Positions 1-5,185 of a DNA stretch of 5,278 bases are shown here, in pieces. Positions within the stretch are counted from its first letter, which is position 1; each line of letters starts with the position of its first letter. This stretch comes from Bacteroidales bacterium. GTDB taxonomy: Bacteria; Bacteroidota; Bacteroidia; Bacteroidales; WCHB1-69. The DNA lies in assembly GCA_031266895.1 (NCBI GenBank), contig JAISAD010000040.1, positions 1 to 5,278 on the forward strand, given 5' to 3'. The notes below the pieces were generated by a model. The model worked only from the letters and a program-made list of their open reading frames with translations. It was not told where the DNA came from and did no database searches. The position numbers and the translations under genes were made by a program.

Positions 1-1110
1 ACCGGCAGCAAGCTATGGCGGATGGTATACCACTTCGACAAAAAGGAAAAGTTGCTCAGTTTCGGAGAATACCCCACTGTTTCCTTGAAAGACGCCCGTG
101 AGCGCCGCGAGGACGCCAAACGGTTGCTTGCCCAGGGCATAGACCCCGGAGCGCACAAAAAAGCCATCGTTGCCAACAGGATCGCGGAGCAGGCCAATTC
201 CTTCAAGAATATTGCCCTGGAATGGCACGAAAATCAGACCGGGCAATTTACGGCCAGACACCGGGAGCAAGTCCTGATCCGCCTGAATACCTACCTTTTT
301 CCGGCTTTGGGCAGCATTGCCGTCAGCAAATTGGAACCGCAAGACCTCTTGGCCGTAGCCCGCGCCGTAGAAAAAAGAGGAATGCATACTATTCCGCAAC
401 TACTGGTGCAGCTTGTGGGCCAGATATTGCGGTATGCCATCGCCACAGGCCGGGCCAAGCACAATATCGCGGCGGATTTGCGCGGAGCCTTGAAACCCTG
501 GCGCGGGCAACACCGGGCCACCATCACCGACCCTGAAAAAATCGGTCCGCTTATGAGGGCCATTGATGGCTACCCTGGATATTTCCCCTTATGTTGCGCC
601 TTGCGGCTTGCCCCGCTGGTTTTCACGCGGCCTTCGGAACTATGCGCCGCCGAATGGCATGAGATTGACCTGGAAGCAAAGGAATGGCGCATCCCGGCTG
701 CACGGATGAAAATGCGACGGCTGCATATTGTCCCTCTTTCGGATCAAGCCGTGCGGATTCTGGAAGAACTGCAACCCTATTCCGGGGGAGGCAAATACCT
801 GTTTCCTTCCACCAGAACGGACGAAAAGCACATCACCACGGTAGCCGTGTTAGCCGCCTTGCGCCGCATGGGCTATGAGAAGCACGAGATATGCACTCAC
901 GGCTTCCGGGGTATGGCGTCCACGCTCTTGAATGAACTCGGCTACAATTCCGACTGGATTGAGCGCCAGCTTGCCCACGACGAAAAGAATGCGGTGCGGG
1001 CGGCATATAATCACGCTCAATATCTGCCGGAGCGCCGAAAGATGATGCAGGCATGGGCCGACTATCTGAATGAATTGAAGATAACCCTATGCAATAACAC
1101 GTATGTTTAG
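1..1110 (+). CDS. int: P4-type tyrosine recombinase / integrase (5' end outside window)
   Basis: Site-specific recombinase that would integrate and excise the element by cutting and rejoining attachment sites through a phosphotyrosine intermediate. The frame is open from base 1 (codons TGSKLWR before the first ATG at 22), so the true start lies upstream. The first ~50 residues (GSKLWR, LLSFGEYPTVSLKDAR, GIDP) are the arm-binding DUF4102-type N-terminus of P4-like integrases. A SAM-like core-binding domain follows at about 75-165, then the catalytic domain. Counting codon 1 at base 1, the catalytic set is complete: R210 (FTRPSEL), K237 (RMKMRR), H300 and R303 (HGFR), H326 (QLAH) and Y336 (AAYNHAQYLPERR). 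About 369 residues are visible against roughly 400 in the family, so only a few dozen are missing. GC content is higher than in the cargo to its right. No tRNA or att site is visible because the usual att side lies beyond the left edge. Confidence 0.95.
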   Translation, partial: TGSKLWRMVYHFDKKEKLLSFGEYPTVSLKDARERREDAKRLLAQGIDPGAHKKAIVANRIAEQANSFKNIALEWHENQTGQFTARHREQVLIRLNTYLFPALGSIAVSKLEPQDLLAVARAVEKRGMHTIPQLLVQLVGQILRYAIATGRAKHNIAADLRGALKPWRGQHRATITDPEKIGPLMRAIDGYPGYFPLCCALRLAPLVFTRPSELCAAEWHEIDLEAKEWRIPAARMKMRRLHIVPLSDQAVRILEELQPYSGGGKYLFPSTRTDEKHITTVAVLAALRRMGYEKHEICTHGFRGMASTLLNELGYNSDWIERQLAHDEKNAVRAAYNHAQYLPERRKMMQAWADYLNELKITLCNNTYV

Positions 1111-1154
1111 TTTTACATCACTCCCAAAGGCAGGAGGGTTTGTGATGTTCGCCG
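1111..1154 (+). other. Imperfect hairpin just downstream of integrase
   Basis: Five bases after the integrase stop, ACATCA (1115-1120) faces TGATGT (1143-1148). Inside it CTCC (1121-1124) pairs with GGAG (1133-1136), leaving a one-sided bulge of GGTTTG. It could stabilise or end the integrase mRNA, but there is no run of T after it, so it is not a standard intrinsic terminator. The GTGATGT of its right arm recurs at 1299-1305, beyond the neighbouring inverted-repeat unit. Confidence 0.35.
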
Positions 1155-1293
1155 AGGAGCCTGTCGGATGAAGTTGAATCAATCAAGATAACATGTTGAA
1201 ATTTTTGATTATAGATTGCGGAGCCCTGAAAACCTATCATAATTTATTTCAGTATGTTATATACACCTTTACTCTTTTGTCCGACAGACTCCT
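1155..1293. mobile_element. Putative MITE / IS remnant bounded by 14-bp inverted repeats
   Basis: The left end AGGAGCCTGTCGGA (1155-1168) and the reverse complement of the right end (1280-1293), AGGAGTCTGTCGGA, match at 13 of 14 positions. The inner flanks continue as a weaker, transition-rich similarity, as in diverged IS ends. The 139-bp interior is AT-rich and encodes nothing, so this would be a non-autonomous element or the two ends of a deleted IS. GTGATGT occurs a few bases outside each end (1142-1148 and 1299-1305), but gaps of 6 and 5 bases keep it from being a clean target-site duplication. The inverted repeat itself is certain; the transposon interpretation is inferred. Confidence 0.55.
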
Positions 1294-1396
1294 GGATCGT
1301 GATGTATTGAAGATATATAATGTTTAAATAATACATGGCACACTAACATAATTTGTGAAATATTTCAATATATTATTCATTATACGACGGCATTGT
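1294..1396. other. AT-rich intergenic spacer
   Basis: No gene, RNA or convincing terminator is seen between the inverted-repeat unit and the stop codon of the minus-strand gene. The only ordered feature is a 12-bp perfect palindrome, TGAAATATTTCA, at 1356-1367. Confidence 0.4.
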
Positions 1397-2191
1397 CTAG
1401 GCATTTTTATAATTTATGCCAAGTTGTACTTGGTAAAAACGATGTTTAGACTTGCGCACAGTCCATTTTAGCTGCTTAACAAGATTAATCCATGATTCAT
1501 GATCCTTCTGCATCTCAATCTCTTTGTAAATTATTAACATTTCTGATGCTAACTCAATTGGGTTGCATAGCTTTACGAATCCTTCGTAGGCAAGGTCAGC
1601 AGAAAATGAGACAGAGTATTCATTTATACTCTTTCCAAAACTTTTATCATACTTAACGAGCGATGTAACTTGAGAATGACCTATTTGATTAAGGGTAGAA
1701 AAATTTCTCGCCCATGCGGCATTTATCATTAAATCTGCATTATTGCCTACTATTTTTTCATCTGAATAACATAATAGAGCATAATGATTTTTTTTATATT
1801 TAGGGCCAACATTATCTTTACTTGTTATTAAAATATGCTCTGGTAGGTCTATAGCATATCCATTGCGGCCAATATAAGAATTCCAAAATAATAATTTGCT
1901 TGGTGACACGTCTGCACGTTTGGCAACTGACTTCATCGGAGTAAAGAATACTTTTATAGCTTTCGGAGAACAAAACGGCTTCGCTTTTTCAACAGCATTT
2001 CCTAAGGAATTGCCAATTCCCCACGCAAATAATCCTCCCCCTGAGTGTCGCTCAAATTCCTTTCTATTAAGGATCTTATCTAAGGGCTGCCCGGCTTCAG
2101 TCCCTATTTTGGTCCAGCAAAAAATAGCTGGTCCTTCATAAACCTGTGCGTCTGTGCGTGATTGCATTTTTTGCTGATTTTGTCTTTTCAT
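1397..2191 (-). CDS. Hypothetical protein, 264 aa, GPAIFCW / WGIGN motifs
   Basis: I do not recognise a named family. The start at 2191 is chosen because the minus strand reads GGGAGG, eight bases, then ATG; the ATG 19 codons further upstream (2248) lacks a ribosome site and would run into the divergent gene. The N-terminal third looks like a conserved core: GPAIFCWTKIGTEAG (residues 20-34), a charged linker RKEFERHSGGG, then LFAWGIGNSLG (54-64). A tryptophan follows in LLFWNSYIGRNG (about 100-111), and an HYALLCYSD segment lies in the middle. The last ~50 residues are helical and charged. There is no signal peptide, membrane helix or zinc motif, so a cytoplasmic protein is likely. The paired W/G motifs could form a ligand- or nucleic-acid-binding pocket, which is speculation. 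It is divergent from the HTH gene across a palindromic promoter region, so they are probably co-regulated. It is AT-rich compared with the integrase. Confidence 0.85.
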   Translation of the reverse strand: MKRQNQQKMQSRTDAQVYEGPAIFCWTKIGTEAGQPLDKILNRKEFERHSGGGLFAWGIGNSLGNAVEKAKPFCSPKAIKVFFTPMKSVAKRADVSPSKLLFWNSYIGRNGYAIDLPEHILITSKDNVGPKYKKNHYALLCYSDEKIVGNNADLMINAAWARNFSTLNQIGHSQVTSLVKYDKSFGKSINEYSVSFSADLAYEGFVKLCNPIELASEMLIIYKEIEMQKDHESWINLVKQLKWTVRKSKHRFYQVQLGINYKNA

Positions 2192-2205
2192 ACCGCTGGC
2201 CTCCC

Positions 2206-2248
2206 TTGCATTTTTTATATATGTATATAAAAAATGAAAAAAATGCAA
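2206..2248. promoter_or_regulatory. Divergent promoter/operator with nested palindromes
   Basis: The short gap between the two divergent genes holds a perfect 13-bp inverted repeat, CATTTTTTATATA (2209-2221) and TATATAAAAAATG (2224-2236), around a central TG. A second, offset inverted repeat pairs TTGCATTTTTT (2206-2216) with AAAAAATGCAA (2238-2248). The right arms include the ATG codons at 2234 and 2243 of the HTH gene. TTGCAT on both strands resembles a -35 hexamer and the TATATA tracts supply -10-like sequences, though spacings are not ideal. The likeliest role is an operator for the adjacent HTH protein, controlling both directions at once. Confidence 0.6.
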
Positions 2249-2572
2249 AGAAATTGGGAAGAAATTTCTGCCGAGTTGGCAGCCTGTTTAGCAAGCTCTC
2301 AAGAGCATCTTATTGATATTGCAAATAATTCTGGGGCTAATTATCATTCAGTTCGGCGTTACAAAATTTTTGGCATAAAAAGTCGCACTGAAAACGCCCT
2401 CAAGCTGTGCTCTTACTTTTCAATAATAACTACAAAAAATGTAAAAAAGGATTTGGGATTTGAAGATATAATGAGTGTAGCTAAAAGCACATGGGACGGA
2501 ACAGCCGCCCACGCTGAATTTTTGGTATCCTTGATTGAAAGTACAAAATCGTTTAAACTTAAAAAACGTTAA
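2234..2572 (+). CDS. Small helix-turn-helix DNA-binding protein (putative repressor)
   Basis: A 112-aa protein, or 109 aa if it starts at the ATG at 2243. The HTH call rests on HLIDIANNSGANYHSVRRYKIFG (residues 25-47, a stretch split here by a tight turn at NSG): a helix LIDIANN, the turn, then a recognition-like helix YHSVRRY. RTENALKLCSYF follows, a layout like Cro/CI-type domains. The C-terminal half is helical and ends in a lysine-rich tail (KSFKLKKR). Neither start has a Shine-Dalgarno; both sit in the palindrome, so translation may be leaderless or weak and binding would be autoregulatory. It lies 39 bases upstream of the ImmA/IrrE-like peptidase, the arrangement seen in repressor/anti-repressor-protease pairs such as ImmR/ImmA. 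The alternative is a structural DNA-binding subunit rather than a repressor. Confidence 0.75.
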   Translation: MKKMQRNWEEISAELAACLASSQEHLIDIANNSGANYHSVRRYKIFGIKSRTENALKLCSYFSIITTKNVKKDLGFEDIMSVAKSTWDGTAAHAEFLVSLIESTKSFKLKKR

Positions 2573-2580
2573 GTTTTTTT
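2555..2580 (+). terminator. AT-rich hairpin with T tract at the HTH gene's stop codon
   Basis: AAACTTAA (2555-2562) and TTAAGTTT (2569-2576) are perfect complements around AAAACG, followed by TTTT; the T run covers 2574-2580. The stop codon TAA (2570-2572) is inside the right arm. The stem has few GC pairs, so it would be a partial terminator or attenuator that lowers transcription into the peptidase gene. Confidence 0.4.
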
Positions 2581-2611
2581 CAAAAAGACCTATTCCATGT
2601 TGGGGGGCTAT

Positions 2612-3601
2612 ATGAAGCATTCTACCCTCTTCAAAAAATGGGTAAAAAAGACTACCCCCTTGACTGGTTTAGTGGTAGACGCCGCATGGCCTGAGTGGTG
2701 GAGCGAATCGCTTGACGGAGATGAGGAAGCTCACAAGGAATTACGGCGGACACTTTCTACGCGACTTGGGCTGGCAGTTGACTCTTTGGACTTAACCGGA
2801 ACTCCAAGATTTGTTTGGGATGACCGCATTAAGTACAAAAATTTTAGAGGGGATCTGGCTGAGGCTCTTCCTGCACTGTCCTCTTTTGGTATGGCCTTAA
2901 CTAAAATAATAAGACAAGGCATGCAGCCAACACAGGGAATAACAGGAATTTCTTCTGCAAGCCTACGCCAGGTCCTTATACAAGGGATTCCTTTTATACA
3001 GCTCGAGACACTTCTTAAGTTTCTCTGGAGTATAAATCTTCCAGTACTCCACCTTCAATTGTTACCATTAACAGCAAAATATATGTGTGGTATGACTGTA
3101 CATGACGAATATGGGTATGCAATTTTTCTAGCAAAGAATGATTTCTATCCAGCGGCACTTGCATTTTATCTAGCCCATGAGATAGGTCATATAGCTCTTG
3201 GGCATATCGGATTAAATTTTGCACTTGTTGATGTGGAAGCGTCTGACTTTAACCCCATTCAAAATGATGAAGAAGAACTTGCTGCGGATCAATATGCACT
3301 TGAGTTGCTAACAGGCGTGACTCATCTTTCATTTTCTGTAACTGGAGGGAACCAGTCGAGCATTGGATTAGCGAAAGAGTGCTTACGGTTGTCGCTTGAA
3401 TATGGGATAGAGCCTGCAACTATAGCACTATGTTACGGTTTTGAGTCTCATGATTGGAGAACAGCCCAAGCCAGCCTCAGATACATTTACACGTTAGCCA
3501 ATCCTGCATGGCAGACAGTAAACGATTATTTCCATAGTCATATAGATTGGGGTGCATTGGGAGAGCATAGCAGTTTTGTAAGGACTGTTATTTTATCCTG
3601 A
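2612..3601 (+). CDS. ImmA/IrrE-like zinc metallopeptidase
   Basis: Cytoplasmic peptidase of the ImmA/IrrE type; members of this family cleave or inactivate HTH repressors in response to damage or cell signals. The start at 2612 (329 aa) is preferred because six G residues (2602-2607) sit just upstream as a crude ribosome site; ATG 2597 would add MLGGY without one. The zincin motif HEIGH is at residues 189-193, followed by IALGH. The third metal ligand is probably a glutamate in DEEELAADQYALELL (219-233). The first ~180 residues are an extended, mostly helical domain with Trp-rich WPEWWSE near residue 25; I cannot assign it. The ~95 residues after the metal site probably form a specificity domain. 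No HTH is fused to it, so its partner is probably the separate HTH protein immediately upstream. The BpsA-like gene starts 30 bases after its stop, suggesting one transcript. Confidence 0.88.
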   Translation: MKHSTLFKKWVKKTTPLTGLVVDAAWPEWWSESLDGDEEAHKELRRTLSTRLGLAVDSLDLTGTPRFVWDDRIKYKNFRGDLAEALPALSSFGMALTKIIRQGMQPTQGITGISSASLRQVLIQGIPFIQLETLLKFLWSINLPVLHLQLLPLTAKYMCGMTVHDEYGYAIFLAKNDFYPAALAFYLAHEIGHIALGHIGLNFALVDVEASDFNPIQNDEEELAADQYALELLTGVTHLSFSVTGGNQSSIGLAKECLRLSLEYGIEPATIALCYGFESHDWRTAQASLRYIYTLANPAWQTVNDYFHSHIDWGALGEHSSFVRTVILS

Positions 3602-3618
3602 TTTGATTAATTCTTTAG

Positions 3619-3624
3619 AAGGAG
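3619..3624 (+). promoter_or_regulatory. Strong ribosome binding site of the BpsA-like gene
   Basis: AAGGAG lies seven bases before the ATG at 3632. It is the clearest Shine-Dalgarno on the plus strand of the cargo block and fixes the start of the BpsA-like frame. Confidence 0.8.
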
Positions 3625-3631
3625 TACCATA

Positions 3632-3967
3632 ATGGCTGGCCGTGACATTGATCTGCGTGCTGCTATTAACGCTGTATCTGATGTTGTACAAAACCGTCCT
3701 CGTCCTCTCAGGGAATTTGATCAGATTTATATGAAGACTGGAGATATGGTTCTTCAGAGTGAAATTGTAGCTTCGTGGGCAGATGGTAAGCGTCTAGCTT
3801 TTATTGGCGATGGTGATGCGATAAGTATTTGTGTGGCATATTTAAAAGGACGAGGTATTATTGATTATGGGCCATCAAAAATAGCAGTTTTTGACTTTGA
3901 TGAACGTATTTGTAATGCAATTCGTAGGTTTGCTGATAGGGGTACACGCACACGAAATCTTAGATGA
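3632..3967 (+). CDS. Bis-aminopropyl spermidine synthase (BpsA)-like protein, N-terminal half, truncated
   Basis: A 111-aa frame with a fixed start. The conserved-looking part runs to about residue 103. It has an N-terminal helical segment, then REFDQIYMKTGDMVLQ (27-42), a nucleotide/cofactor-binding strand-loop FIGDGDAIS (57-65) and a second strand ending in VFDFDER (86-92). This is how the BpsA/methyltransferase-like Rossmann fold begins: in archaeal BpsA an equivalent G-D-D-D-type motif is the active-site loop for aminopropyl transfer, and D/E at the second strand is normally the cofactor ligand. The family continues for well over 100 more residues, including an NPP-type motif that is absent here. 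After FADR (100-103) the frame gives RTRNLR and stops, so the protein is broken. The family name comes from remembered motifs; in an island the substrate may not be a polyamine. Confidence 0.7.
   Translation: MAGRDIDLRAAINAVSDVVQNRPRPLREFDQIYMKTGDMVLQSEIVASWADGKRLAFIGDGDAISICVAYLKGRGIIDYGPSKIAVFDFDERICNAIRRFADRGTRTRNLR
3939..3942 (+). other. Frame break / junction at a GGGG run
   Basis: The BpsA-like frame reads GAT AGG GGT and stops at 3967. Dropping one G from the run at 3939-3942 joins residue R103 to the downstream frame (VHAHEILDD onward), giving a continuous 276-aa product to 4463. It could be a single-base insertion, a sequencing slip in a homopolymer, a programmed +1 shift at the rare AGG codon, or the scar of a larger deletion. 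Confidence 0.55.
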
Positions 3968-4463
3968 TATTGTTAAGCGTAAAAGGCTTGAAATTGACAA
4001 TGCTGGCTATGCTTTCTGGGGATATGGAGGAAATACCTGCCACCCAATAGTAATGGTGCAGCCTTTTGCAAAGAGTCTTCAAGAGAATAAACAGGATCTG
4101 CTTCTGTGTATGGAAGCCATTGATTCGCACCATTTTGCTGACCCTGTCCGTGCAACGCACTATTCTGTTGATGGCTATAATTGGGATTTAATTGATAATA
4201 ATATCAATGTACGTGGTTCGCGATATGCACTTGTGATTAGCTCCCTTGAGGAGCAACAGTTTGATTTAGATCTTTCTTCAACACAAGTTGCTATTGGCAA
4301 TAGCCAAGGGCGGTCAGGTATGGACTATATTCAGGGACGCGTCGACAAAGGATGCTTACGTTTTATTGATGATCAACAACCCATGCCTCTACATATACCA
4401 ACGATAAAGCACATTAGTCTAGTGGCTAAAATATGTCTTCCATATGCTGTTTTATTAAAGTAA
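3942..4463 (+). pseudogene. Remnant of a second protein, +1 frame, FWGYGG motif, no own start
   Basis: An open frame of about 173 residues in the +1 phase relative to the BpsA-like gene; it is open from 3885. The only upstream start-like codons (TTG 3891, TTG 3897, ATG 3900) lack ribosome sites and encode the shadow of the previous gene, so it has no credible start of its own. Visible segments are HEILDDIVKRKRLEID, AFWGYGGNTCHPIVMVQPF, HYSVDGYNWDLI, NVRGSRYALVISSLEEQ, VAIGNSQGRSG and YIQGRVDKGCLRFIDD. This even spread of Gly/aromatic motifs looks like a genuinely conserved protein, not a random frame. It lacks the NPP motif expected if it were the second half of the BpsA-like fold. I therefore favour the 3' part of a separate downstream gene whose 5' end was lost, with a single frameshift as the alternative. 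Function unknown. Confidence 0.6.
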
Positions 4464-4790
4464 ATACAAAATAATATTATTTACGAATAATATATCGATA
4501 AATATAGACTTAAACGTCTGTATCATCATTAATATCACAAGAAGAGTCACATTATATAATGAGCTTATATACTTTTAAAGTGGATCTTATGTATATAAGA
4601 GCATTTTTCCCACATTATATATATTGACTGAATATTAATATTGTTCATTGAGCAATTATATCAATCCATTGTTGGCAAAGAAATAAAAATATATTTTGCA
4701 TTGGATAAATTATAATTTTACACGGTTGATATTTACATATTTCTTAGTGTGCTATTTGATGAATTAAGTTTTTTCACTCTACAAACGACT
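4464..4790. other. AT-rich non-coding region
   Basis: No credible gene or RNA is seen. The sequence is extremely AT-rich, with a 14-bp palindrome AAATAATATTATTT (4469-4482) just after the last stop codon and the terminator-like hairpin annotated at 4564-4607. Confidence 0.5.
4564..4607 (+). terminator. Possible intrinsic terminator of the cargo operon
   Basis: CTTATATAC (4564-4572) and GTATATAAG (4591-4599) are perfect 9-bp complements with an 18-base loop, followed by AGCA and five T (4603-4607). It is 100 bases after the last open frame. The stem is AT-rich and the loop long, so efficiency is doubtful. Confidence 0.35.
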
Positions 4791-4886
4791 AAACCACATC
4801 AAGCATTTCGTGATCGGATTGACAAAATTTTCCTGCGAAAGCCACAGTCCATTCGTACCATCCAGCCCAATACAGATTCTGCCTGT

Positions 4887-4934
4887 GCACTCCACAATCA
4901 CAAGATGTTGATCTGCCAAACTACAGTGGAGTGC
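4887..4934. repeat. 9-bp inverted repeat with inner stem (structured element)
   Basis: GCACTCCAC (4887-4895) pairs perfectly with GTGGAGTGC (4926-4934). Within the 30-base loop AGAT (4903-4906) can pair with ATCT (4911-4914). The arms are GC-rich in an AT-rich surround. It could be a protein-binding site or a structured RNA segment; no T tract follows it on either strand. Confidence 0.5.
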
Positions 4935-4951
4935 CAAGAAAAACAAACTCA

Positions 4952-4966
4952 CGCCTTTTCAAGGCG
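4952..4966 (-). terminator. Compact GC hairpin, possible minus-strand terminator
   Basis: CGCCTT (4952-4957) and AAGGCG (4961-4966) pair perfectly around a three-base loop. Read on the minus strand the hairpin is followed after a few bases by TTTGTTTTTC, resembling an intrinsic terminator for leftward transcription from the alpA side. No T tract follows on the plus strand. Confidence 0.35.
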
Positions 4967-4975
4967 GACTAGTGA

Positions 4976-5006
4976 TTGCGGCATAACTTGTGGGCAATGT
5001 TACTAT
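4976..5006 (+). promoter_or_regulatory. Candidate alpA promoter with extended -10
   Basis: TGTTACTAT (4998-5006) fits an extended -10 (TGn plus TACTAT). TTGCGG (4976-4981) is a possible -35, though the spacing of 19 is long. Transcription from here would give a long leader of about 170 bases containing the GTAGGC repeats and the alpA hairpin. Pattern match only. Confidence 0.3.
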
Positions 5007-5075
5007 ACTCTGACCTACCCTGAGATTTACGCGAAAACCAGTCAAGGAAAATTTTTTCTTTTTACGCAACTCAAA

Positions 5076-5091
5076 GTAGGCCAAGGTAGGC
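5076..5091. repeat. Tandem GTAGGC repeats, one helical turn apart
   Basis: GTAGGC occurs at 5076-5081 and 5086-5091, a 10-base period that puts both copies on the same face of the DNA. An inverted copy of the core (CCTAC) lies at 5013-5017. Winged-helix excisionase/AlpA-type proteins often bind such phased direct repeats, so these are candidate operator sites upstream of alpA. Confidence 0.4.
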
Positions 5092-5144
5092 TCGAAAACA
5101 GGATTTTATGCGAAATTTCCGGTTTACCTGAAAACCAATGTTAC

Positions 5145-5180
5145 AACCTCCTTAATACCCTCAAAACCAGTAAGGAGGTT
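5145..5180 (+). promoter_or_regulatory. RBS-sequestering hairpin in the alpA leader
   Basis: AACCTCCTTA (5145-5154) is perfectly complementary to TAAGGAGGTT (5171-5180), which contains the whole Shine-Dalgarno of alpA; the loop is 16 bases. Folded mRNA would hide the ribosome site, so alpA translation would depend on opening of the stem. The stem is followed by CTTTT before the ATG at 5186, so it might also act as a weak attenuator. Confidence 0.6.
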
Positions 5181-5185
5181 CTTTT

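Noticed and set aside
222..536. Open frames inside the integrase on both strands (also 13-399, 291-563, 640-831, 684-878 and 833-1054)
   Set aside because: They are out-of-frame shadows of a fully convincing integrase with a complete catalytic set, and none has a ribosome site.
1400..1420. GGCAT/ATGCC inverted repeat as terminator of the minus-strand gene
   Set aside because: It lies inside the last codons, the stem is only five pairs, and no T tract follows on the minus strand.
1896..2141. Plus-strand 81-aa frame opposite the 264-aa protein
   Set aside because: It lies wholly antisense to a gene with a good start and conserved-looking motifs; no ribosome site.
2192..2248. Longer start (ATG at 2248) for the minus-strand gene
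   Set aside because: It would overlap the HTH gene's start and the palindrome, and lacks a ribosome site, whereas the ATG at 2191 has GGGAGG at ideal spacing.
2731..2922. Minus-strand frames within the peptidase gene (also 3015-3224)
   Set aside because: Antisense shadows of the HEIGH-containing peptidase gene.
3960..4160. Two overlapping minus-strand frames opposite the FWGYGG remnant
   Set aside because: No ribosome site or recognisable motif; the plus strand carries the better-supported frame.
4464..5185. tRNA, CRISPR array or att core
   Set aside because: No cloverleaf, no regularly spaced identical repeats, and no repeat of a tRNA 3' end were found; an att site cannot be judged without the other end of the element.
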